Assembly: GCA_005788935.1 (NCBI GenBank)
Contig: SYAK01000250.1
Span: forward strand, 1-8,134
DNA from: Pseudomonadota bacterium
Lineage (GTDB): Bacteria > Myxococcota > UBA9042 > PHBI01
DNA length: 8,134 nt
Direction of reading: 5' to 3'
The position numbers and the translations under genes are program-made. How positions within the stretch are numbered: the stretch's first letter is position 1; each line of letters begins with the position of its first letter. Below, piece after piece: positions 1-6,327 of this stretch. The notes under the pieces were generated by a model. It worked only from the letters and a program-made list of their open reading frames with translations. It was not told the DNA's origin and did not search any database.

Positions 1-845
1 AGCGCCGAGCCGTGGTTGCTCGGCAGGACGCCGACCGCGGCCGTCACCGGGCGCAGGGCATCGGGGGCGCGTCCGTCGGGGCGGCGGCCGTCGAGGATCG
101 CCTGGCGAGCGGCGCTGTCGGCCGCGCTCGGCGTGGTGGCGGCGAAGGCGGGGCGGGGTGCGTCGCCGCGCAGTCGCCCGATGGCCGCGAGGATCGGCGC
201 GAGAGCGGCCGCGGCGGCGTCAAGGTGCCCGAGAAGCCCATCGACGGGGGCCCCGGCGGCCCCACCCTCGAGCATCACGAAGCCGGACTCCGTGCCGGCC
301 ACGAACCACTCGGCGGTCGCCTGCGCACGCACCGTCTCATCGGCCGCGACGCTCAGCTCACCGTTGACCTCGACGACCCGGACGCCCGCGACCGGCGCCG
401 CGACTGGCAGGTCGGACAGCCACAGCGCCGCCGCCGAGGCGTTCAGCGCCAGCAGGTCGATGTCGACGCCCGGCTCCCAGCCGAAGACCGTGACGGTGAC
501 CAGCACCTCGTCGCGGAAGCCTTCCGGCAGGAGGGGCCGCAGCGCCCGGTCGACGAGGCGCGCGGTCAGGACCTCATGGTCGCCCTGGCGCCCTTCCCGA
601 CGCCCCCAGCCGCCGGGGATGCGCCCCGCGGCCGCCGTCCGCTCGCGGTACTCGACCGTCATCGGCACGAAGTCGTCATGGCCGGGGCCCGAGGCCTCAC
701 CCTTCGCCGGGACGCGCGTCACCGCCGCGAGCACCATCGCGTCGCCGAGCCGGGCGACAGCCGCACCAGCAGCCTGGAGCGCGAGCTCTCCGGTCTCGAG
801 GGTCAGCGTCCTTGGGCCAAGTTCGACGGTCTCGCTGCGTTTCAT
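1..845 (-). CDS. pnp: Polynucleotide phosphorylase, N-terminal part (cut by left window edge)
   Basis: PNPase degrades RNA 3' to 5' by phosphorolysis, releasing nucleoside diphosphates, in the cytoplasm and often in the degradosome. The minus strand is open from ATG at 845 to the window edge (281 residues, no stop). Residues 7-190 read as the first RNase PH domain: LTLETGELALQA (14-25), DFVPMTVEYRERTAAAGRIPG (58-78, where E. coli has [21 protein letters not shown]), RREGR (82-86), LTARLVDRALRPLLPEGF (93-110) and VAGTE (182-186). RPDGR (255-259) and GVLPSNHGS (272-280) mark the start of the second RNase PH domain. The start is supported by GGAGA at 851-855, 5 bases upstream. Oddities: the stretch between VAGTE and RPDGR lacks most of the helical linker, and the FFRR loop reads WGRR (80-83). 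The neighbour is not rpsO, the usual partner. The second catalytic domain, KH and S1 lie outside the window, so activity cannot be judged. It may be a second, divergent copy. Family assignment is very secure. Confidence 0.93.
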   Translation of the reverse strand, partial: MKRSETVELGPRTLTLETGELALQAAGAAVARLGDAMVLAAVTRVPAKGEASGPGHDDFVPMTVEYRERTAAAGRIPGGWGRREGRQGDHEVLTARLVDRALRPLLPEGFRDEVLVTVTVFGWEPGVDIDLLALNASAAALWLSDLPVAAPVAGVRVVEVNGELSVAADETVRAQATAEWFVAGTESGFVMLEGGAAGAPVDGLLGHLDAAAAALAPILAAIGRLRGDAPRPAFAATTPSAADSAARQAILDGRRPDGRAPDALRPVTAAVGVLPSNHGSA

Positions 846-850
846 GATGG

Positions 851-855
851 TCTCC
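851..855 (-). promoter_or_regulatory. Ribosome binding site of pnp
   Basis: GGAGA on the minus strand lies 5 bases before the ATG at 845. It supports that start, which also matches the usual PNPase N-terminus. Confidence 0.6.
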
Positions 856-867
856 GGCAGGCGTGTT

Positions 868-877
868 GGGCCGGCCC
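868..877. repeat. 10-bp perfect palindrome in the pnp leader
   Basis: GGGCCGGCCC is self-complementary. It lies between the possible pnp -10 and its ribosome binding site, so it would fall in the pnp leader RNA or at its start. It could be an operator or a short hairpin, but in DNA this GC-rich such palindromes also arise by chance. Confidence 0.25.
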
Positions 878-884
878 CATATCA
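876..884 (-). promoter_or_regulatory. Possible extended -10 of the pnp promoter
   Basis: The minus strand reads TG-A-TATGGG, an extended -10 with a poor final base, about 31 bases upstream of the pnp ATG. No convincing -35 is visible. It is one of the few AT-containing spots in the 110-base divergent intergenic region. Confidence 0.25.
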
Positions 885-940
885 TCGGACGTGCCCGACG
901 GCGAGCCCTTCCGCGGGCCTTTCGCGCGTCGGCCGCGCCG

Positions 941-949
941 TGCTAGGGT
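941..949 (+). promoter_or_regulatory. Extended -10 element directly before the transporter start
   Basis: TG-C-TAGGGT fits the extended -10 pattern TGnTAnnnT. The hexamer (944-949) ends 6 bases before the ATG at 956, so transcription would begin at or next to the A of the start codon and give a leaderless mRNA. The only candidate -35, TTCGCG at 921-926 with a 17-base spacer, is weak. The same bases can be read as a Shine-Dalgarno (AGGGTGG, 945-951, only 4 bases from the ATG), and sequence alone cannot decide between the two. Confidence 0.4.
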
Positions 950-955
950 GGACGC

Positions 956-2251
956 ATGGAGAAGCTGCAGGCCGTCCTCGGCATCCTCGTCATGTGCGGC
1001 CTATGCTGGGCGACCTCGACCGCGCGCCGCGCGATCCGCTGGCGACCGGTCTTCTGGGGCCTCGGGCTGCAGCTCGTCATCGCGTTCGCGGTCATCGTCC
1101 CCGACTGCGGCGAGGGCGCGTTCAAGGCCATCGACGTCGCTGTCGGCGAGCTCGTCTCGTACTCCGAGGCCGGCTCGACCTTCGTGTTCCAGTCGGTCGA
1201 GCGTCACGCCATCACGACCTTTGACACGGCCGGTCAGCCGACGACGACCACGATCGTCGGGACCATCTCGCCGCCGCTCAAGACCATCGCCTTCTGGGTC
1301 CTCCCGACGGTGATGTTCTTTTCAGCGTTGATGGCGCTGCTTTACCACTATGGCATCATGCAGCGCGTCGTGCGCGTCGTCGCCTTCGTCATGCAGCGGA
1401 CGCTCGGCACCAGCGGTCCCGAGAGCCTGTCGGCGGCCGCCAACATCTTCGTCGGGCAGACCGAGGCCCCACTCGTCGTCCGGCCGTGGGTCGCGACGAT
1501 GACCCGCTCCGAGCTGCACGCGGTCATGGTCGGTGGCTTCGCGACGGTCGCGGGCGGCGTCATGGCCATCTACGTCGCGGTCGTGCCAGTCGAAGGGATC
1601 GCTGGGCACCTCGTGACAGCCTCGCTGATGTCGGCCCCCGCGGCGCTCGCCATCGCGAAGCTCCTCGTCCCCGAGACCGAGGCCCCGGTCGACGTCTCGA
1701 CCGGTGCCGCCGCGACCGCCATGGTCTCGACGGACGCCAACGGCATCGACGCCATCACCCGCGGCACCCTCGAGGGATTGCAGCTCTTTCTGAACATCCT
1801 CGCGATGTTGCTGGTCTTCGTCGCGATGGTGACCCTCGCCAATGCCCTGCTCGGGGCCCTCGGTGATCTCATCGGCGTCACGCTGTCGATGCAGGGCATC
1901 CTCGGCTGGATCTGCGCGCCGTTCGCGTGGCTCATGGGCATCCCGTGGCACGAGGCGGGGCGCGTCGGAGCCCTGCTCGGCGAGAAGATGGTGCTGACCG
2001 AGCTCGTCGCCTTCATCGACCTCGGGACGATGCAGAAGGGGACCGAGGCGCTCAGCGAGCGGTCCGCGCTCATCACGAGCTACGCCCTCTGCGGATTCGC
2101 GAACTTCGCCAGCATCGGCATCCAGATTGGCGGCATCGCAGGCCTCGCCCCAGAGCGCCGCGGCGACCTCGCGCGCCTCGGTTTCCGCGCGATGATCGGC
2201 GGGACGCTCGCCGCGATGATGACGGGCGGCATCGCGGGCCTGTTCCTCTGA
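956..2251 (+). CDS. Na+-coupled concentrative nucleoside transporter (CNT/NupC family)
   Basis: Inner-membrane importer of nucleosides, driven by a sodium (or proton) gradient. The 431-residue hydrophobic protein matches the bacterial CNT length and fold. HP1 carries NIFVGQTEAP (163-172): Q168, T169 and E170 match the nucleobase-binding Q154/T155/E156 of Vibrio cholerae CNT, and N163, V166 and T197 lie at its sodium-site positions. GEKMVLTELVAF (342-353) supplies E349 (E332 equivalent), and CGFANFASIGIQ (379-390) supplies N383 and S386 (N368/S371), the ribose ligands. MVGGFATVAGG (191-201) is also typical. A polar, threonine-rich segment around residues 82-106 probably forms an extracytoplasmic loop. 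The gene is divergent from pnp and about 180 bases upstream of the lipoprotein gene. N163 suggests sodium coupling. Whether it prefers purines or pyrimidines cannot be read. No broken or missing segment is seen. Confidence 0.93.
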   Translation: MEKLQAVLGILVMCGLCWATSTARRAIRWRPVFWGLGLQLVIAFAVIVPDCGEGAFKAIDVAVGELVSYSEAGSTFVFQSVERHAITTFDTAGQPTTTTIVGTISPPLKTIAFWVLPTVMFFSALMALLYHYGIMQRVVRVVAFVMQRTLGTSGPESLSAAANIFVGQTEAPLVVRPWVATMTRSELHAVMVGGFATVAGGVMAIYVAVVPVEGIAGHLVTASLMSAPAALAIAKLLVPETEAPVDVSTGAAATAMVSTDANGIDAITRGTLEGLQLFLNILAMLLVFVAMVTLANALLGALGDLIGVTLSMQGILGWICAPFAWLMGIPWHEAGRVGALLGEKMVLTELVAFIDLGTMQKGTEALSERSALITSYALCGFANFASIGIQIGGIAGLAPERRGDLARLGFRAMIGGTLAAMMTGGIAGLFL

Positions 2252-2317
2252 CGACGCGCGCTGGCACGGACCTTCACGGGGATGTTGCCGAATCTTCGCG
2301 CATCGGGCTTGCGGACA

Positions 2318-2326
2318 TGCTACCGT
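2318..2326 (+). promoter_or_regulatory. Extended -10 element of the lipoprotein gene promoter
   Basis: TG-C-TACCGT matches TGnTAnnnT and resembles the element before the transporter gene (TGCTAGGGT). It lies in the 178-base gap 2252-2429 and would give a leader of about 100 bases. TTCGCG at 2295-2300 is a possible upstream element but with an over-long 20-base spacer. I see no clear terminator for the upstream transporter gene in this gap. Confidence 0.4.
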
Positions 2327-2389
2327 CTCGCACCCCTTCGGACCGGAGCGGCGCCTCACCCTCGCCGAGCCTCACCCGAAGCCCCGCCC

Positions 2390-2405
2390 GCGCGGCCCGC
2401 CGCGC
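2390..2405 (+). other. Small GC hairpin in the lipoprotein mRNA leader
   Basis: GCGCGG (2390-2395) and CCGCGC (2400-2405) can form a 6-bp stem with a CCCG loop, ending 12 bases before the likely ribosome binding site. No U-tract follows, so it is not a terminator. It may affect translation, or be a by-product of base composition. Confidence 0.25.
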
Positions 2406-2417
2406 CGTCTCAGCGCC

Positions 2418-2421
2418 GAGG
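2418..2421 (+). promoter_or_regulatory. Ribosome binding site of the lipoprotein gene
   Basis: GAGG lies 8 bases before the ATG at 2430. The start is confirmed by the lipoprotein signal peptide that begins immediately after it. Confidence 0.5.
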
Positions 2422-2429
2422 TTCTCCGA

Positions 2430-5400
2430 ATGAAGCGACCCACGTCACGCCTGCTGCTGCTCGCGGCTATCCCGATGCTGTCCCTCGCCGCTTGCGGCGA
2501 CGACGGGACCACCACCCCTCCCGCCGCAGACGCCCTCGACGAGGTCCTCGGCGGCGACGCGTCCGCTGGGACCGACGCCGAGGAGCCCGGGACGGATACG
2601 GCCGAGCCGCGCCCCGACACCGTCTCCGACACGACGGGCGCTCCCGACACTGCGACCGACACCTCGGGAGGCGGCGACACGTCAGAGCCGCCTTCACCGG
2701 GCAGCTGCCCGGGCGAGCTCCCGGCGGTGACCGACGGGAACCTCTGCAGCGTCGAGGGCGATGGCCCGGCCCTCCTCATTCGCGGCGACGTGGCGCTGCC
2801 CGACGGCATCCTCGCACGCGGCCAGGTCCTCGTCGTCGATGGCTACGTCCGCTGCTCGGGCTGCGACTGCGCAGACCTCCCCGAGGCGGTCGACGCGACC
2901 GTCGTCACCTGCCCCGAGGGGCTTGTGACGCCAGGCCTCATCAACGCCCACGACCACATCACGTTCACCGAGATGGAGCCCCGCCCGCACGGCACCGTCC
3001 GCTGGAGCCACCGCAACGAGTGGCGCCGCGGTCTCAACGGCCTGCCGAAGATCGACGTGGAGCAGAACTCGAACCCGCTCGGCGACGCCTGGGGCGAGCT
3101 GCGGCAGGTGCTGTCGGGCACGACGAGCCTCTTCGGGTCGGGCGGCGAGCGCGGCTTCCTCCGCAACCTCGACCGCGCGAACCTGCTCGAGGGCCTGACC
3201 CACGCCCCGGCCAAGTACGAGACCTTCCCGGTCCACCCCGGCTCTGGCGGCCTCATCGTCAATGACGGCTGCGGCCAGTACGACCTCCCGCCGCAGAGCG
3301 ACCTCGACACGCCAGCCTATGTCCCGCACGTTGCCGAGGGCATCGTCGCGGGCGCCCGCAACGAGTTCCTCTGCCTCTCGGGCTCGGAGAGCGACGGCGT
3401 CGACATGATCGAGGAGAACACCTCGTTCATCCACGGCATCGGCATGACGGCCGCGGACATCGCGCTCTTCGCGGGTGAGGGCGGGACGCTCGTCTGGTCG
3501 CCGCGTTCGAACGTCGACCTCTACGGCTTCACGGCGGAGGCTCCGACCTACCACCGCCTCGGGTCGCGCGTGGCGCTCGGCACCGACTGGACCGCATCGG
3601 GCTCGATCAACATCCTGCGCGAGCTCGCCTGCGCCGAGTCGTGGAACGCCCGCTGGGGCAACTACTTCACCGAGCGGCAGCTGCTCGCGATGGTGACCGA
3701 GTGGGCCGCTGCGGCGCTCGGTTTCGAGGACAAGCTCGGCGCGCTGACGACGGGCAAGGTCGCGGACATCGCCATCTGGGACGCGCGTGACAACCGCGGG
3801 TACCGCGCCGTGCTCGACGCGGGCGTCGGTGACGTGGCCCTTGTCCTTCGCGGCGGCGACCCGCTGTCGTTGAACGGCGAGACCTGGTACCGCCGCGGCC
3901 GCCCGCTCTATGGCGACGCGAACCTCGTGTCGGCGCTCGCCGAGCGCGCGTTGAACCTCGCGAACTACGACCAGGCCGTCTGGGGCCCCGGCAAGAAGGA
4001 CCTGCCGGCCGCCTGCGAGCCCTACGATGTCTGCGGCAGCCAGAAGCTCATCTGCGCCGCGCAGGAGCTCGAGGCGCCGCTCGACAACGGCAAGTTTACC
4101 ACGCGGTCCCTCGCCGAGTTCGTCACGGAGCTGAGCGCGACCAGCTACGAGCTCTTCTTCTGCGGCACCCCGGACCTCGAGCCGACCTGCGTCCCGTCTC
4201 GCCCGAACGAGTTCGACGGCGTGCCAGGCAGCAGCGACGGTGACGGCGATGGCCTCGCCGACAGCGCCGACAACTGCCCCACGTCCTTCAACGCCATCCG
4301 GCCGATCGACGGAGCCCGTCAGGCGGACGCCGATGGAGACGGCGAGGGCGACGCCTGCGACGTGTGCCCGCTCGACGCGGACACCGAGGCCTGCACGAGC
4401 AGCTACAACCCCGAGGATATCGATCGCGACGGCGTCCTGAACGGCAACGACAACTGCCCCGCGACCGCGAACCCCGATCAGGCGGACGGCGAGGCTGGCG
4501 GCGGTGACGGCATCGGCGACGCCTGTGACGCCTGCCCGGACGAGGTCAACATCGGCGGCGCGGCCTGTGCCGCGACCATCGTGGCCATCAAGTCCGGCTC
4601 GGTCGAGCCTGGCGCGACGATTGTGCGCGGCGTGGTGGTGGCGGCGGTCGGTCCGGACTTCTACACGGTCCAGGATCCCGGCCCCGCGGTCGAGTTCGGC
4701 GGCCTCTATGTCTACACCGGCGCGTCGGGCACCAAGCCGGCCGTCGGCGACCTCGTCGATGTCAGCGGTAACGTCGCGGATTACTTCGGCCAGACGCAGA
4801 TCGGCGGCTCGTCCTTCGTCAAGACCGGGACCGCCGAGGTTCCAGCCGCGCTCGTCATCAACCCGGCCGACGCGGCCCCCGCCGGCAGCCGGGAGAAGGC
4901 GCTCGAGGGCCTCCTCGTCGAGGTGCGCGACGTCAACGTCACGAACACGGCGCCGACCGGGCAGGGGAACGAGATCGTGACCCACGAGTTCCTCGTCACC
5001 GGCAACCTGTCGGTCGACGACCAGGTCTACAAGCTCGAGCCCTTCCCGGTTGTCGGTGACACGCTCGCGTCGGTGAAGGGCGTCCTGCGTTACGCGCGCG
5101 GCCGCAACAAGCTGCTCCCGCGTGCCGAGAGCGACGTGGTCCGCGGTGCGGCGAGCCTCGTCGGCTTCAGCCCCGCGGCGGGCCTCGTGCGCGCCGGCCT
5201 CGGAGAGGTCGCGGTGTTCGAGGTCCAGATGTCGCGTGCGGTCACGGCCGACACGACGATCGCGCTCGCCTCGAGTGACACCGCGATCCTGACGGTCCCG
5301 GCGAACGTCGTCATCCTGGCTGGCGAGCGGTCCGCGCTCGTCCTCGGTACCGGGCTCGCGGCGGGTAACGCGACCGTGTCGGCGACGCTGGGCGACGTCG

Positions 5401-6248
5401 AGGTGGCGGGCGACGTGGTCGTGGTGGCGGCCGATGTCCCGTCGGTGGTCGTCGATCTCAGGGCGCAGGCCATCACGGTCGGCCCGGGCGGCACCTTCGT
5501 GCTGACGGTCGTCCTGGACCTTCCAGCCCCCGTGACCGGGACCACGGTCGCGCTCACGTCGTCCGTCGACCTGCAGTGGCTCCCAGCGAGCGTGGATGTC
5601 CCCGCGGGTGAGCGCGAGGTGACCTTCTCCTTCGAGGCGCCCGAGCTGAGCGGCACCTTCACGGTGACCGCGGCGGTCACGGATGATGACGCGGTGGACC
5701 TCGCGCTGACGGTCGCGACCGAGCCCACGCTGGCTGCGGCCTTCTGCTTCGAGGATGCGGCTGGCCTCGGCTCGAACGCACCGAGCGTCGCGACCGACCT
5801 CTTCACGACGCCGGTCGTGGCGATGGTGCCGGCGGCCGCCGCGCAGTACGTGGCTGGCAACGGTGTCGTGCCTGTCAACCCGGTCTGCCCGGCCTCGGCC
5901 GGAAACCAGGCGCTGACGGCCGACAGCTGGCCGACCGCGGCGGGCTTCAGCGCAGCGGGACGCCACTACGCGGCCACCTTCGGCGCGCCAGCAGGACAGC
6001 TCTACGTGTCCTTCGACCTGCGCCGCTCGAACACCGGGCCGGTGAAGTTCGCGCTGTGGACGAAGACCTCGGGTCTCGTGGCCGAGGGCGTGGACGTGCC
6101 GACGGCCTTCGGGGCCTCGTCGATGTTCACCTACGGCCCGATCCCGATGGCCGCTGGCAACGAAGAGGTGCGCATCTACGCGTACGGGGCTGGCTCCGCG
6201 TCGGGCACGTTCCGCGTGGACAACCTCGTCCTGCGCTACCTGCCTTGA
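2430..6248 (+). CDS. Multidomain surface lipoprotein: amidohydrolase fused to TSP3 repeats, OB-like and Ig-like modules
   Basis: Predicted exported lipoprotein of 1272 residues. A signal peptide (1-21) ends in lipobox LAAC with lipidated C22. A D/T/P/G-rich tether follows (about 23-95). Residues about 108-490 form a metal-dependent amidohydrolase of the deaminase/chlorohydrolase type: NAHDH (H174, H176), HVAEG (H300, E303), HGIG (H335) and GTDWTASGS (D386). H174, H176, H300 and D386 fit a mononuclear metal site; E303 and H335 fit acid/base and substrate positions. Residues about 490-600 are Cys-rich. Calcium-binding thrombospondin type-3 repeats (about 600-710) show DGDGDG, DADGDGEGDACDVCP and DRDGVLNGNDNCP. 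An OB-fold-like module (about 716-905), two Ig-like modules (about 908-1095) and a beta-rich C-terminal domain (about 1096-1272) complete it. Many cysteines, including CSGCDC at 142-147, suit an oxidising compartment. The catalytic set looks complete. Substrate is unknown; domain names after TSP3 are fold-level guesses. Confidence 0.9.
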   Translation: MKRPTSRLLLLAAIPMLSLAACGDDGTTTPPAADALDEVLGGDASAGTDAEEPGTDTAEPRPDTVSDTTGAPDTATDTSGGGDTSEPPSPGSCPGELPAVTDGNLCSVEGDGPALLIRGDVALPDGILARGQVLVVDGYVRCSGCDCADLPEAVDATVVTCPEGLVTPGLINAHDHITFTEMEPRPHGTVRWSHRNEWRRGLNGLPKIDVEQNSNPLGDAWGELRQVLSGTTSLFGSGGERGFLRNLDRANLLEGLTHAPAKYETFPVHPGSGGLIVNDGCGQYDLPPQSDLDTPAYVPHVAEGIVAGARNEFLCLSGSESDGVDMIEENTSFIHGIGMTAADIALFAGEGGTLVWSPRSNVDLYGFTAEAPTYHRLGSRVALGTDWTASGSINILRELACAESWNARWGNYFTERQLLAMVTEWAAAALGFEDKLGALTTGKVADIAIWDARDNRGYRAVLDAGVGDVALVLRGGDPLSLNGETWYRRGRPLYGDANLVSALAERALNLANYDQAVWGPGKKDLPAACEPYDVCGSQKLICAAQELEAPLDNGKFTTRSLAEFVTELSATSYELFFCGTPDLEPTCVPSRPNEFDGVPGSSDGDGDGLADSADNCPTSFNAIRPIDGARQADADGDGEGDACDVCPLDADTEACTSSYNPEDIDRDGVLNGNDNCPATANPDQADGEAGGGDGIGDACDACPDEVNIGGAACAATIVAIKSGSVEPGATIVRGVVVAAVGPDFYTVQDPGPAVEFGGLYVYTGASGTKPAVGDLVDVSGNVADYFGQTQIGGSSFVKTGTAEVPAALVINPADAAPAGSREKALEGLLVEVRDVNVTNTAPTGQGNEIVTHEFLVTGNLSVDDQVYKLEPFPVVGDTLASVKGVLRYARGRNKLLPRAESDVVRGAASLVGFSPAAGLVRAGLGEVAVFEVQMSRAVTADTTIALASSDTAILTVPANVVILAGERSALVLGTGLAAGNATVSATLGDVEVAGDVVVVAADVPSVVVDLRAQAITVGPGGTFVLTVVLDLPAPVTGTTVALTSSVDLQWLPASVDVPAGEREVTFSFEAPELSGTFTVTAAVTDDDAVDLALTVATEPTLAAAFCFEDAAGLGSNAPSVATDLFTTPVVAMVPAAAAQYVAGNGVVPVNPVCPASAGNQALTADSWPTAAGFSAAGRHYAATFGAPAGQLYVSFDLRRSNTGPVKFALWTKTSGLVAEGVDVPTAFGASSMFTYGPIPMAAGNEEVRIYAYGAGSASGTFRVDNLVLRYLP

Positions 6249-6275
6249 CGTACGCGCCGGAGCGCTGACGTCTCG

Positions 6276-6314
6276 CACGCGCGCGACCGTCCTTGCGGGG
6301 GCGGCGCGCGCGTG
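6276..6314 (+). terminator. Strong hairpin, probable terminator of the lipoprotein gene
   Basis: CACGCGCGCG (6276-6285) pairs perfectly with CGCGCGCGTG (6305-6314). After one bulged A (6286), CCGTCC (6287-6292) pairs with GGGCGG (6299-6304), including one G-U pair, around a TTGCGG loop. That makes a stem of about 16 bp starting 28 bases after the lipoprotein stop. It is followed by TCAGTTTCT, a weak U-tract. The 3' arm ends 13 bases before the proC ATG. Confidence 0.55.
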
Positions 6315-6321
6315 TCAGTTT
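6293..6321 (+). promoter_or_regulatory. Possible proC promoter (TTGCGG, 17 bases, CAGTTT) giving a leaderless mRNA
   Basis: TTGCGG (6293-6298) and CAGTTT (6316-6321) are 17 bases apart, and a TG at 6313-6314 gives an extended -10. The hexamer ends 6 bases before the proC ATG, so transcription would start at about the ATG. No Shine-Dalgarno is present (TTTCTGGCC precedes the start). The -10 is a poor match, so this rests mainly on spacing and the missing ribosome site. Confidence 0.35.
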
Positions 6322-6327
6322 CTGGCC

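Noticed and set aside
12..1313. Two long plus-strand open frames (12-1313 and 16-1224) over the left end
   Set aside because: They lie opposite pnp and run into the transporter gene. Their translations are Arg/Ser/Pro/Ala-rich with no family signal, whereas the minus strand reads as PNPase throughout.
2252..2317. A terminator after the transporter gene
   Set aside because: I saw no stable stem followed by a T-run in this stretch. It contains only the upstream part of the lipoprotein promoter region.
1322..2359. A 345-residue minus-strand frame opposite the transporter gene
   Set aside because: Its composition is that of a shadow (R, D, E, G, H-rich, no motifs), and the plus strand carries a complete CNT transporter.
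4219..4560. The Asp/Gly-rich repeats as a tandem DNA repeat
   Set aside because: The similarity is at the protein level (TSP3 calcium-binding repeats); the units vary in length and sequence at the DNA level, so it is not a true nucleotide tandem repeat.
2694..6278. A 1194-residue open frame on the minus strand, opposite the lipoprotein gene
   Set aside because: It is an antisense shadow produced by strongly G/C-ending codons. Its translation is rich in R, G, V, D and H with no recognisable domain, while the plus strand has a signal peptide and clear catalytic motifs.
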